A stretch of DNA of 58,530 nt from Lichenicola sp964249735 (GCA_964249735.1 CAXUDP010000014.1:1-58530), one strand, 5' to 3'; positions 9,394-19,935 are shown, numbered from the stretch's first letter. Numbers and translations are program-made. Notes: a model not told the origin generated them from the sequence alone.

Positions 9394-9822
9394 ATGAAGC
9401 ACACGATGATCCTGGCGCTGGCGCTGGCGGTCTTGCCGTTGGCCGCCCCCGCCGCGGTGTCCGCCACGGCTGCGCCGGAGCAGACCGAGCAGCAGGCGGC
9501 CGAGCAGCGGATCCAGACGCTGCAGGCCGCGCTGCAGATCGCGCCGCCGCAGATGGCGCAATGGACCAGCTTCGCGCAGGCGATGCGCGACAACGCGGCA
9601 GCCACCGACGCGCTGTTCCGCTCCCGCGCCGCGAGTGCCGCGACCATGAACGCGGTCGACAACATGAAGTCCTATGCCACGGTCGCGCGCTCCTATGCCG
9701 ACAACACGCAGAAGCTGTCCGACGCGTTCGGCACCCTCTACGCCGCGCTGTCGGACCAGCAGAAGCAGGTCGCCGACCGGCTGTTCCGCCAGCAGGCGGA
9801 ACATCAGACCACCAGGAAGTAG
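9394..9822 (+). CDS. Small Spy/LTXXQ-like periplasmic protein
   Basis: The 142-residue product has a clear signal peptide (MILALALAVLPLAAPAAVSA). The mature part is helical and rich in Gln and Ala, with the pattern LQIAPPQMAQWTSFAQAMRDN near residue 50 and LSDQQKQVADRLF near the C-terminus. That layout is typical of Spy/CpxP-type LTXXQ proteins, which are periplasmic stress chaperones. A GGGAG ribosome site precedes the ATG at 9394. It starts 25 bases after the glycine-rich exported protein, so the two may be co-transcribed. A paralogue of the same layout is at 31994-32491. The family call is moderately sure; the client is unknown. Confidence 0.75.
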   Translation: MKHTMILALALAVLPLAAPAAVSATAAPEQTEQQAAEQRIQTLQAALQIAPPQMAQWTSFAQAMRDNAAATDALFRSRAASAATMNAVDNMKSYATVARSYADNTQKLSDAFGTLYAALSDQQKQVADRLFRQQAEHQTTRK

Positions 9823-9875
9823 CCGCCCGGCATCCTCGTGTTGCGCAGGCGTTCGTCATCGGCCAGAACCGGCCC

Positions 9876-11681
<1,806 letters not shown>

Positions 11682-11769
11682 AACGGCCGACCCGTTACCG
11701 GAGCCGCCGCAACAACGCCGGATCGCGCCGCGTTCCGCAGGAGGCTCCACGGCCCGTCAGGACGGCCTC

Positions 11770-12864
11770 ATGGCACGCGACGCCCCGATCGGCGCGGTCC
11801 GCGCGCAGGCCTACACGGTCCCCACCGAGGCGCCCGAAGCCGATGGCACCATCGCCTGGACCTCCACCACCCTGGTGACGGTCGAGGTCGAGGCAGGCGG
11901 CCGGACCGGGTTCGGCTACACCTATGGCGCCGCCAACGCCGCCTCGCTGGTCGCCGGCAGGCTCGCCGAGGTGCTGCACGGGTGCGACGCCCTGGACGTG
12001 CCGACGGCCTGGCGGGTCATGCAGGGCACGGTGCGCAACATGGGGCGGTCCGGCATCGCGGCGACCGCGATCTCGGCGGTCGACCTCGCGCTGTGGGACC
12101 TGAAGGGCAGGCTGCTCGACCTGCCGCTGGCCAGCCTGCTCGGACGCGCGCGCGACGTGGTGCCGATCTACGGCAGCGGCGGCTTCACCAGCTACGACGA
12201 CAGGACGCTGCAGGGCCAGCTCGCCGGCTGGGTGGAGCGGGAGGGATGCCGCTCCGTCAAGATGAAGATCGGGTCGGAGCCGGAACGCGACCCGGCCCGC
12301 GTCGCGGCGGCCAAGGCGGCGATCGGGGACGCGGTGCTGTTCGTCGACGCCAACGGCGCCTACGACCCGAAGCAGGCGATCCTGATGGCGGAAACCTTCG
12401 AGGACCAGCAGGTGGCCTGGTTCGAGGAGCCGGTGTCATCCGATGACACCGCCGGGCTCGCCTTCGTGCGCGGCCGGATGCCGGCGCGGGTCGAGGTGGC
12501 GGCCGGCGAATACGGCTACAACGCCGACGATTTCCGCAGGTGGCTCGAAGCCGGCGCGGTCGACGTGCTGCAGGCGGACGTCACGCGGTGCGGCGGCGTG
12601 ACCGGCTTCCTGCAGGCCGGCGCCCTGGCGGACGCGCACCATCGCGACCTGTCCGGCCATTGCGGACCATCGGCGCATCTACATGTCGCCTGCGTGGTGC
12701 CTCGACTGCGCCATCTGGAATGGTTCCACGACCATGTCCGGATCGAGCGCATGCTGTTCGACGGGGCTCCGGTGCCGAAGGACGGCGCGATCCGGCCGGA
12801 CCTGTCGCGTCCCGGGATCGGGATCACGCTGAAACGCCAGGATGCCGAACGCTTCGCCGGATAA
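11770..12864 (+). CDS. Enolase-superfamily protein, mandelate racemase subgroup
   Basis: This 364-residue enzyme keeps the complete mandelate-racemase catalytic set at nearly the classic numbering: K164 and K166 (KMKIG), metal ligands D193, E219 and E247, and the D270-H297 dyad (QADVTRCGG; SGHCGPSAH). Members of this subgroup remove a proton next to a carboxylate and either epimerise or dehydrate sugar acids. The exact substrate cannot be read from sequence. The ATG at 11770 has AGGA 7 bases upstream; an upstream in-frame start would overlap the ABC-F gene and give an atypical N-terminus. The gene heads an operon of redox enzymes, which supports a sugar-acid dehydratase role (inference). Confidence 0.88.
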   Translation: MARDAPIGAVRAQAYTVPTEAPEADGTIAWTSTTLVTVEVEAGGRTGFGYTYGAANAASLVAGRLAEVLHGCDALDVPTAWRVMQGTVRNMGRSGIAATAISAVDLALWDLKGRLLDLPLASLLGRARDVVPIYGSGGFTSYDDRTLQGQLAGWVEREGCRSVKMKIGSEPERDPARVAAAKAAIGDAVLFVDANGAYDPKQAILMAETFEDQQVAWFEEPVSSDDTAGLAFVRGRMPARVEVAAGEYGYNADDFRRWLEAGAVDVLQADVTRCGGVTGFLQAGALADAHHRDLSGHCGPSAHLHVACVVPRLRHLEWFHDHVRIERMLFDGAPVPKDGAIRPDLSRPGIGITLKRQDAERFAG

Positions 12865-12896
12865 CGGCCATCGATTCAACAGGAGTGCAACGCCGA

Positions 12897-13871
12897 ATGA
12901 CCTTCCTGCCCGACCTCCTCATGCCCCGGCGCAGCGGACGCGACGTGCAGGCGCGGCAGGTCCTGTCGGCGCTGTCGCGGCAGGCCGCGGCGCTGCGGAG
13001 AGCACCGCCGGTGCCGGCTATCCTGGTGCCGAAGGGACCACCGGCCCCGAAGCCGGTGATCGTGGGTTCCGCGCAGAAGCTGAACCAGGCCTCGGGCGTG
13101 CTCGCCTTCTCGGTGCTGACCGACAGCGCGCTTGAGCACTACCGCGGCAGCTTCCGCAACAAGGCGATGTTCACGCCGCTGGTGGTGTCCGCCCTGGCAC
13201 TCGTCGCCAGCGTGCATGGCACCGCCGATGACCGGCCGGACGTGCACCTCCTGCGCGACGTGGTCTATGGGTTGACGGCGGTGACCGGCCTGATCGGCAC
13301 CGCGTTCCACGTCTACAACGTGGGCTCGCGTCAGGGCGGCTACAGCTGGCTCAACTTCTTCTACCGGGCGCCGATCGGGGCGCCGATGGCGATCGCGATC
13401 AGCGGCGTGCTCGGCAACATGTCCGAGCGCCTGCGCAAGACGCCAAGCGGCGCAACTCCGACGCTGTACGGCCTGGATGCCGGCAAGGCGTTGTCCCTGT
13501 TCACCGCCCTTGGCCTGGCCGGCACCACCGGCGAGGCATGGCTGCTGCATTTCCGAGGCAACTTCCAGAACCCGTTCATGTACACGCCGATCACGATCCC
13601 GCCTGCTTCCGGCGCGTTGCTGGCCGACGCCGCCCTGCGTGGCGGTCAGGCCCGCCGCAGCGCCGCCAGGGCCGGGATGATCGCGACGGCGCTGGCCGGC
13701 CTGGCCGGCACCGGCTTCCACATGCGCGGTGTCGCGCGGATGATGGGCGGATGGCGGAACTGGACGCAGAACCTGCTCGACGGGCCGCCGGTGCCGACGC
13801 CGCCTGCCTTCACCGGCCTCGCCTTGGCCGGCCTGGCCGCCCTCGACCTGCTGGAGCGACGCGATGACTGA
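12897..13871 (+). CDS. Membrane protein of two homologous halves with paired histidines
   Basis: No named family was recognised. The 324-residue protein has a hydrophilic N-terminus, then several hydrophobic segments (about residues 92-108, 122-140, 160-175, 198-216, 258-275 and 303-319). The two halves resemble each other. Residues 81-94 contain HYRGSFRNKAMFTP and residues 218-231 contain HFRGNFQNPFMYTP. Each is followed by GTAFH or GTGFH, placing histidines at 81/138 and 218/275, with a spacing of 57 in both halves. Such paired histidines in helices could bind haem, which is an inference. The stop overlaps the Gdh-subunit-3-like gene by 8 bases and the GMC gene follows, so it is probably the membrane partner of that flavoenzyme. 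Confidence 0.82.
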   Translation: MTFLPDLLMPRRSGRDVQARQVLSALSRQAAALRRAPPVPAILVPKGPPAPKPVIVGSAQKLNQASGVLAFSVLTDSALEHYRGSFRNKAMFTPLVVSALALVASVHGTADDRPDVHLLRDVVYGLTAVTGLIGTAFHVYNVGSRQGGYSWLNFFYRAPIGAPMAIAISGVLGNMSERLRKTPSGATPTLYGLDAGKALSLFTALGLAGTTGEAWLLHFRGNFQNPFMYTPITIPPASGALLADAALRGGQARRSAARAGMIATALAGLAGTGFHMRGVARMMGGWRNWTQNLLDGPPVPTPPAFTGLALAGLAALDLLERRDD

Positions 13872-14511
13872 GGGGCTGCCCCGCTACCCGGGCTACGACG
13901 TGCTGCGCAAGCGCAACACGGTGTCCTGGAACGACCCGACCCGCAAGGCGATCGACCGTCGCCTGTCGGTTGATCGCGACCCGCACACGCTGACGGAGGC
14001 GGAGTTCGCCACGCTGCAGGCGATCTGCGACCGCGTGGTGCCGCAGGAGCAGGGATCGGACTACGTGCCGCTGGCCGCCTATGTCGACCAGGAACTGACC
14101 CTCGACCTCAGCCTCGGCTACCGCTACGCCGGCCTGCCGCCGGCGACCGAAGCCTGGCATCGGGCGATCGCGGCGCTGGATGCGGAGTCGAACCGAGCAT
14201 TCGGCGCACCCTTCCTCGGCGTGGACGCGTCCCGGCGCGACGCGCTGCTGACCCGCATGCAGAAGGGCGAGCTGAAGGACCCGGCCTGGGGCGACATGGC
14301 GCCGGACCTGTTCTTCAAGCAGCACGTCCTGGTCGACATCGTGGCGGCGTACTACGCCCACCCGACCGCCTGGAGCCGGATCGGCTACGGCGGCCCAGCC
14401 AGCCCGCGCGGCTACGTGCGGATGGGGTTCGGCATGCGCGACCCGTGGGAGGCGGCGGAGGCCAAGCCCGGCGAGGCGGACAAGGCGGCGAGGAAGAACC
14501 GGAATGTCTGA
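13864..14511 (+). CDS. Gluconate 2-dehydrogenase subunit 3-like protein
   Basis: This 215-residue protein matches the small gamma-subunit family that chaperones and accompanies membrane-bound GMC dehydrogenases. Visible family features are YDVLRKRNTVSWNDPTRK at the N-terminus, FATLQAICDRVVPQ in the middle and the C-terminal YYAHPTAWSRIGYGGPASP block. I see no obvious Tat motif or signal peptide, unlike many gamma subunits that carry the Tat signal for the complex. It overlaps the duplicated membrane protein by 8 bases and the GMC gene by 8 bases, so all three are translationally coupled. The assignment to the family is firm; the partner assignment rests on gene order. Confidence 0.9.
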   Translation: MTEGLPRYPGYDVLRKRNTVSWNDPTRKAIDRRLSVDRDPHTLTEAEFATLQAICDRVVPQEQGSDYVPLAAYVDQELTLDLSLGYRYAGLPPATEAWHRAIAALDAESNRAFGAPFLGVDASRRDALLTRMQKGELKDPAWGDMAPDLFFKQHVLVDIVAAYYAHPTAWSRIGYGGPASPRGYVRMGFGMRDPWEAAEAKPGEADKAARKNRNV

Positions 14512-16192
14512 GGAGATCCTGACCAACCGCGAGCCGCTGCGCTCCGGGCTCGACCTCGAGGCGATGCACATCCCGCGCGCGAGGAACGGCCGCGCGCCGG
14601 ATCCGCACGTTCCGGGCGGCTGGTTCTCCATGCGCGAGTACCGCGAGGACGAGGCGGTCGACTTCGCCATCGTCGGCACCGGCGCTGGCGGCGGCGTGCT
14701 GGCGGCGCGGCTGGCGGAGATGGGGTTCTCGGTGGTCGCGTTCGACGCCGGTCCCTTCTTCCGCCCGCTGGAGGATTTCGCCTCCGACGAGACCGCGCAG
14801 AGCCAACTGTTCTGGACCGACCGACGGGTCACCGATGGCGGGAACCCGCTGAAGCTCGGCAGCAACAACAGCGGCAAGGCGGTCGGCGGCTCCACCGTGC
14901 ACTATGCCATGGTGGCGCTGCGGCAACGGCCGGAATCGTTCAAGTCCCGCACCCTGCAGGGCTTCGGCGCCGACTGGCCGGTCGACTGGCGCGAGATGTG
15001 GCACTACTACGCGGAAGCCGAGGAGGCGCTGAAGATCTCCGGCCCGATCAGCTACCCCTGGGGACCGTCCCGGCCGCGCTACCCGTACCGCCAGCACGAC
15101 CTGAACGCGGCGGCGCTCACCCTGGCCAAGGGTGCGGAGAAGCTCGGCATAAAGTGGACCGAGACGCCGCTGGCAACGGTGTCGGCGCCACGCGGCAAGT
15201 CGCCGCCCTGCGTGTATCGCGGGTTCTGCCGCGTCGGCTGCTCCACCAACGCCAAGCAGAGCATGCTGGTGACGTTCATCCCGCGTGCGATCAAGGCCGG
15301 CGCCGAGATACGCGACCTCGCGATGGTGGGACGGATCGAGACCGACCGCAGCGGGCTCGCGACCGGGCTGCACTACCACCGCGACGGCGCCTGGCGGTTC
15401 CAGCGCGCGCGCAACGTCCTCGTCGCCGGCTACGCGATCGAGACGCCGCGGCTGCTGCTGAACTCCGCCACCGACCGGCACCGCCATGGCCTCGCCAACT
15501 CCTCAGGCCTGGTAGGCAAATATCTTATGACGCAGTCGAACGTCGCGGCGTGGGGCGAGATGGACGAGGAGGTGCGCTGGAACAAGGGGCCGCCCTCGCT
15601 CGCCATCACCGAGCACTGGAACTACGACGACAACAAGCCTTTCCACGGCGGCTACATCCACATGAGCCAGGGTCCGCTGCCGGTGGAGTGGGCGTCGGTG
15701 CATACCGGCGCGCGCGGGCTCTGGGGCAAGGCGCTCCAGGACGAGATGACCAAGTACAACCACATGGTCGGGCTCAAGATGGTCGGCGAGATGATGCCCC
15801 AGGAGCGCAATACCGTGACGCTCGCCGACGAGGAGGACCAGTATGGGCTGAAGGTGGCGCGCGTCACCTACACCTGGTGCGACAACGACAAGGCGATGAT
15901 CGAGCACTCCCTGGATTTCATGGCGCGGCAGCTCGAAGCATCGGGTGCCAGAAACGTTTGGCGACAGCCGGACGACACCAACCACCTCGCAGGCACCGCG
16001 CGCATGGGCGACGACCGGCGCTCCAGCGTCGTGAATGCCGACTGCCGGTCCTGGGACGTTCCGAACCTGTTCATCTGCGACGGGTCGGTGTTCCCGACCA
16101 CCGGCGGCGTCAACCCCTCGCTGACGATCCAGGCGCTGGCGCTACGCACCGCGGATCGCATCCAGGCACTCGCCAAACGTGGCGAGCTGTGA
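14504..16192 (+). CDS. GMC-family FAD oxidoreductase with cysteine cluster
   Basis: This 562-residue flavoenzyme resembles the large subunit of gluconate, sorbitol or FAD-glucose dehydrogenases. The FAD-binding GTGAGGG loop is near residue 60 and the C-terminal GMC block (GGVNPSLTIQALALRTADRI) is near 540. NHLAGTARMG carries the usual active-site region. C236, C242 and C246 (PPCVYRGFCRVGC) match the spacing of the three-cysteine cluster that holds a 3Fe-4S centre in FAD-glucose dehydrogenase. Electrons would thus pass from FAD through Fe-S to a partner. No CxxCH cytochrome subunit follows; the gene overlaps a pterin dehydratase gene instead. The sugar substrate is unknown. Confidence 0.93.
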   Translation: MSEEILTNREPLRSGLDLEAMHIPRARNGRAPDPHVPGGWFSMREYREDEAVDFAIVGTGAGGGVLAARLAEMGFSVVAFDAGPFFRPLEDFASDETAQSQLFWTDRRVTDGGNPLKLGSNNSGKAVGGSTVHYAMVALRQRPESFKSRTLQGFGADWPVDWREMWHYYAEAEEALKISGPISYPWGPSRPRYPYRQHDLNAAALTLAKGAEKLGIKWTETPLATVSAPRGKSPPCVYRGFCRVGCSTNAKQSMLVTFIPRAIKAGAEIRDLAMVGRIETDRSGLATGLHYHRDGAWRFQRARNVLVAGYAIETPRLLLNSATDRHRHGLANSSGLVGKYLMTQSNVAAWGEMDEEVRWNKGPPSLAITEHWNYDDNKPFHGGYIHMSQGPLPVEWASVHTGARGLWGKALQDEMTKYNHMVGLKMVGEMMPQERNTVTLADEEDQYGLKVARVTYTWCDNDKAMIEHSLDFMARQLEASGARNVWRQPDDTNHLAGTARMGDDRRSSVVNADCRSWDVPNLFICDGSVFPTTGGVNPSLTIQALALRTADRIQALAKRGEL

Positions 16193-16554
16193 CGATCGGA
16201 GACGAACTGGCGGGCGACACCTGTGTCGCCTGCCGCGCGGACGCGGCGCCGCTGCGGCCGGACGAGGTCGAGGTGCTGCTGTCTGGCCTGCCGGGCTGGC
16301 AGCCGAGCGAGGACGGACGCGTTATCTACCGCCGCTACGCGTTCCGGGACTTCGCGACCGCGTTCGACTTCGTCTCGACGATTGCGGAGATTGCCGAGCG
16401 GCAGGTTCACCATCCCGACCTCCGCTTCGGCTGGGGCTACGTCGAGGTCGACCTGCAGACCCATGCGATCGGAGGGCTGCATCGCAACGACTTCATCGTC
16501 GCCGCGCGGATCGAGCAGGCGTTCGTCGCGACACAGAAGGAGACAGGATCATGA
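16189..16554 (+). CDS. Pterin-4a-carbinolamine dehydratase
   Basis: This 121-residue member of the PCD/DCoH family recycles 4a-hydroxytetrahydropterin. It has VEVLLSGLPGWQ, the catalytic histidine pair in QVHHPDLRFGW, and the family C-terminus GGLHRNDFIVAARIEQ. The N-terminal 20 residues (with CVACRADAAPL) are an extension seen in longer members. The GTG at 16189 overlaps the GMC stop, so I take it as the start. No phenylalanine hydroxylase is nearby, so the role may be in another pterin or molybdopterin pathway; this is uncertain. It overlaps the aldo/keto reductase by ATGA. Confidence 0.88.
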   Translation: MTIGDELAGDTCVACRADAAPLRPDEVEVLLSGLPGWQPSEDGRVIYRRYAFRDFATAFDFVSTIAEIAERQVHHPDLRFGWGYVEVDLQTHAIGGLHRNDFIVAARIEQAFVATQKETGS

Positions 16555-17549
16555 AGACGCGTCGGCTCGGCCGCGACGGCCTGCTCGTGTCCGCGCTCGG
16601 ACTCGGTTGCATGGGCATGTCGGAATTCTACGGCGATCGCGACGAGGCAGGCGCGACCCGGACCCTGCACGCCGCGATCGACGACGGCGTCACCTTCTTC
16701 GACACCGCGGACATGTACGGCACCGGCCACAACGAGGAGCTGATCGGTCGCGCGATCAAGGGGCAGCGTGACGGTCTGGTGATCGCCACCAAGTTCGGCA
16801 ACGTCCGTGGCCCGAACGGCGAGTTCAAGGGGATCGACGGCCGGCCGGACTACGTGGTCGCCGCCTGCGAGGCGAGCCTGAAGCGGCTGGGGATCGACGC
16901 CATCGACCTGTACTACCAGCACCGGGTCGATGCGAACACGCCGATCGAGGACACGGTGGGCGCGATGGCGACCCTGGTGGCGCAGGGCAAGGTGCGCCAT
17001 CTCGGGCTGTCGGAAGCCGCACCCGCGACGATCCGCCGCGCCCATGCGGTGCATCCGATCGCCGCACTGCAGACCGAGTACTCGCTGTGGAGCCGCGAGC
17101 CGGAGCCCGAGATCCTGCCGACCCTGCGCGAGCTCGGCATCGGCTTCGTGCCCTACAGCCCGCTCGGCCGCGGCTTCCTCACCGGGCAGTACACAAGCAT
17201 CGACGACTTCGCTCCCGACGACTTCCGCCGCAAGGCGCCGCGGTTCCAGGGCGAGAACTTCGCGAAGAACCTCGATCTGGTCAGGCGGATCGGCGAGATC
17301 GCCCGCGACAAGGGTTGCACGCCGTCGCAGCTCGCCCTCGCCTGGGTGCTGGCCCAAGGCAACAACCACGGCGACGACGTGGTGCCGATCCCGGGTACCA
17401 GGCGCGTGCACACCCTGCGGGAGAACATCGCCTCGCTCGACGTGGTGCTGACGCCGGATGACCTTCGGCGCATCGAGGCCGCCATGCCGGCGGGTGCCGC
17501 GGCGGGAACGCGCTATCCGGAGGCGTCGATGGCGGTGCTGAACCGATGA
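16551..17549 (+). CDS. Aldo/keto reductase
   Basis: This 332-residue NADPH-dependent oxidoreductase has the AKR barrel. Its tetrad is visible: Asp and Tyr in FFDTADMYGTGHNEE, Lys in IATKFGN, His in DLYYQHRVD. The C-terminal PIPGTRRVHTLREN loop is the NADP-binding segment, and the closest general type is the YhdN/AKR13-like group. It reduces aldehydes or ketones of sugars or related compounds; the substrate is not readable. Both ends overlap neighbours by 4 bases, so it is a core member of the redox operon. Confidence 0.93.
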   Translation: MKTRRLGRDGLLVSALGLGCMGMSEFYGDRDEAGATRTLHAAIDDGVTFFDTADMYGTGHNEELIGRAIKGQRDGLVIATKFGNVRGPNGEFKGIDGRPDYVVAACEASLKRLGIDAIDLYYQHRVDANTPIEDTVGAMATLVAQGKVRHLGLSEAAPATIRRAHAVHPIAALQTEYSLWSREPEPEILPTLRELGIGFVPYSPLGRGFLTGQYTSIDDFAPDDFRRKAPRFQGENFAKNLDLVRRIGEIARDKGCTPSQLALAWVLAQGNNHGDDVVPIPGTRRVHTLRENIASLDVVLTPDDLRRIEAAMPAGAAAGTRYPEASMAVLNR

Positions 17550-18415
17550 GCAGGATCGTGGACGAAACCACCGGCCTGAGGGACTTCCCGCTGCAACGGC
17601 GCGCCTTCGTGATGAGCGGCCTGATCAGCGGCATCACGCTGGCGGCGACGCGTGGCGCGGAAGCGCAGGTGATCCACACCGGCAGCGACGGCCTGGTGGC
17701 CGAGGAGGTACGCATCCCGGTCGCCGACGGCGCGTTGCCGGCCTACCTGGCCCGGCCGGACGGCCCCGGCCCGTTCCCGATCGTGGTGGTGATCGAGGAG
17801 ATCTTCGGCGTCCACGAGTACATCAAGGACGTCTGCCGTCGGCTGGCGCACCAGGGCTACCTCGCGGTGGCGCCGGAGCTGTATGCGCGGCTGGCCGACC
17901 TGTCGACCATGACCGACCCGCAAGCGATCGTGCGCGACGTGATCAGCAAGGCGCCCGACGCCCTGGTGCTCTCGGACCTGGAGGCCGCGGCGAACTGGGC
18001 GGGCGGCCAGCACGGCGACCTGCGGCGCCTGGGCGTGATCGGCTTCTGCCGTGGCGGCCGCGATACCTGGCTGTATGCCGAGCACGAATCGCGGCTGGGG
18101 GCGGCAGTGGCGTTCTACGGCCCGGTGAACAGCCCCGACACGCCGATCCAGCCGCGCAACCCGCTGGAGCTCGCCGCCGGTCTCAAGTGCCCGCTTCTCG
18201 GGCTCTACGGCGGGCAGGACACCAGCATCTCCCAAGACGACGTGCGGGCGGCGCAGAGGACGGCGCAGGCTGCCGGGCAGACGGTGGACATCGTGGTGTA
18301 TCCTGACGCACCGCACGGCTTCCACGCCGACTACCGTCCGAGCTACCGCAAGACCGATGCTGAGGACGCGTGGCGCCGGGCACTGGCTTGGCTGCGCGCG
18401 CACGGGGTCGGCTAG
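17546..18415 (+). CDS. Dienelactone hydrolase-family protein with Tat-like signal
   Basis: This 289-residue alpha/beta hydrolase has the dienelactone hydrolase residues: Glu in VVIEEIFGVHEY, nucleophile Cys in GFCRGG, Asp in GGQDTS and His in PHGFHAD. The N-terminus has a twin arginine followed by a hydrophobic run (LQRRAFVMSGLISGITLAA), ending near AEAQ. It is therefore probably exported by Tat and acts in the periplasm, unlike cytoplasmic members. It is the last gene of the operon and overlaps the aldo/keto reductase by ATGA. It could open a lactone formed by the GMC dehydrogenase (inference). The next gene is convergent. Confidence 0.9.
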   Translation: MSRIVDETTGLRDFPLQRRAFVMSGLISGITLAATRGAEAQVIHTGSDGLVAEEVRIPVADGALPAYLARPDGPGPFPIVVVIEEIFGVHEYIKDVCRRLAHQGYLAVAPELYARLADLSTMTDPQAIVRDVISKAPDALVLSDLEAAANWAGGQHGDLRRLGVIGFCRGGRDTWLYAEHESRLGAAVAFYGPVNSPDTPIQPRNPLELAAGLKCPLLGLYGGQDTSISQDDVRAAQRTAQAAGQTVDIVVYPDAPHGFHADYRPSYRKTDAEDAWRRALAWLRAHGVG

Positions 18416-18502
18416 AAACCCGGGAACGCTTGTCCGGGGAGCGGCGCGCCGCCACGGCCGCGTCGCCGCCGGACCGGCCGCACGTCCACAGGGCTCAGCG
18501 GG

Positions 18503-19522
18503 TCAGGCCGGAGCGGCCATGATCAGCCCGGACATTTCCATGCGGCGACGCGAGTCGGCGATCCCTTCCGTCACGGCGAGGGCTGCCGCAAGCGCGCGCC
18601 GGCCGGCGACCGCATCCACCGCGACCGCGGCGCCATCCAGGCACGACGCGCAGAACGCCTCGTGCTCGGCGGCAAGCGTGTCGTGCTCCTGCCAGACGAC
18701 CGCCTCGCGGCGGAACCCGCCGGTGCCGGGCAGCGGCAGGCCCCGTTCGCGACCGATCATGGTCAGCTCGCGGGCCACGAAATCGGCGGACAGGTAGCCT
18801 TCCTCCGAAAACAGGCGCATCCGCCGCTCGGTCTTGAGAGAGATCCGGCTGGCGGTGATGGTGGCGACGCAGCCGTTGGCGAACCGCACCCGGGCGTTGG
18901 CGATGTCCTCGTGGGCGCTGCTTACCGCGGCGCCGAGCGCGTCCACGCTCTCGATCGGGCTGTCCACGATCGCCAGCACCAGGTCGAGGTCATGGATCAT
19001 CAGGTCGAGGATCACCGACACGTCGGTGCCGCGCGGCTTGAACGGCGCGATCCGGGTGGCCTCGATGTAGAGCGGACGGGCGATGCGCTGGGTGATCGCC
19101 TTGTGCTCGGCGGAGTAGCGCAACAGGTGGCCGACCTGCAGCACCCGTCCGGTCCGGGCTGCCAGCGCGATCAACCGGTCCGCCTGCTCCAGCGTGGAGG
19201 CGATCGGCTTCTCGATCAGCACGTGCCGGCCGGCCAGCAGCGCCGCCTCGGCCAGGGCGAAGTGGGCCTCGGCCGGCGCTGCGACGATCAGCGCGTCGCA
19301 GCACACGATCAGCGCGTCGAGATCCAGTGCCGGCGCGCCCCCGGCCTCTCGGCCGACGGCGGCAGCGCGCCCGTGGTCCGGGTCATGGATGCCGACCAGT
19401 TCGGACCTTGCGGAGGCGGCGACCTTGAGGGCGTGGAACCGCCCGAAATGCCCCGCCCCGGCGATACCGATGCGCAGGCGCGGCCCCGGATGCGGATCGG
19501 CTCGTTTCGGGATAGATGCCAT
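18503..19522 (-). CDS. Gfo/Idh/MocA-family oxidoreductase
   Basis: This 339-residue NAD(P)-dependent dehydrogenase has the N-terminal Rossmann loop GIAGAGHFGRFHAL (about residues 18-31) and the diagnostic EKP motif (HVLIEKPIAS, about 108). The MIHDLDLVLAI segment in the second domain holds the usual catalytic His. Members oxidise or reduce sugars, inositols or UDP-sugars. It stands alone on the minus strand, convergent with the redox operon 87 bases away, so a link to that operon is possible but not shown. Confidence 0.9.
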   Translation of the reverse strand: MASIPKRADPHPGPRLRIGIAGAGHFGRFHALKVAASARSELVGIHDPDHGRAAAVGREAGGAPALDLDALIVCCDALIVAAPAEAHFALAEAALLAGRHVLIEKPIASTLEQADRLIALAARTGRVLQVGHLLRYSAEHKAITQRIARPLYIEATRIAPFKPRGTDVSVILDLMIHDLDLVLAIVDSPIESVDALGAAVSSAHEDIANARVRFANGCVATITASRISLKTERRMRLFSEEGYLSADFVARELTMIGRERGLPLPGTGGFRREAVVWQEHDTLAAEHEAFCASCLDGAAVAVDAVAGRRALAAALAVTEGIADSRRRMEMSGLIMAAPA

Positions 19523-19935
19523 GGTCGCTCCACCTGCTCCACAGCATCATGAAGCGTTCGACAGCGCAGGGCGATCCGGGTCGCCTGCCAGAGGATCGCA
19601 AGCTGGCCATCAAGCCGGACATGCCTCGCAAGACACGTGGACAGAGCGGGGACAAGGCTGACCTGTCAGCCGGCCGTCCAGCAACGCAACGCGGGCCCCG
19701 CGTCCCTCACCCGTCTTCCTTCCAAAGTTCATCCGAGCACGTGGTAGAGCCGGATCGCGTGGCTGATGATCTCGGTCGGGATTGGTTGCCATGAGACGTG
19801 TCAGATCGATGTCTCGTACCGACAGCCCGCACCGATCGCGTGCCCCGGCCAGACGTCCTCAACGTGACAACGCTTTGCGCCGCCATGGCTGACCATGGCG
19901 GCGCTTCACTTCAACCTGTTGGTGTCTCGTGCGGA
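19523..19935. other. Intergenic stretch without a recognised gene
   Basis: The 413 bases between two minus-strand genes carry no coherent reading frame that I recognise. Upstream sequence for the Gfo/Idh gene should lie here. The one clear structure is the hairpin at 19877-19904. Confidence 0.5.
19877..19904. terminator. 12-bp perfect hairpin after the ScyD/ScyE-like gene
   Basis: GCGCCGCCATGG and CCATGGCGGCGC flank the loop CTGA. It sits 31 bases past the stop of the minus-strand gene ending at 19936. No run of T follows the stem on the minus strand, so it may be a transcript-end structure and not a classic intrinsic terminator. Confidence 0.55.
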
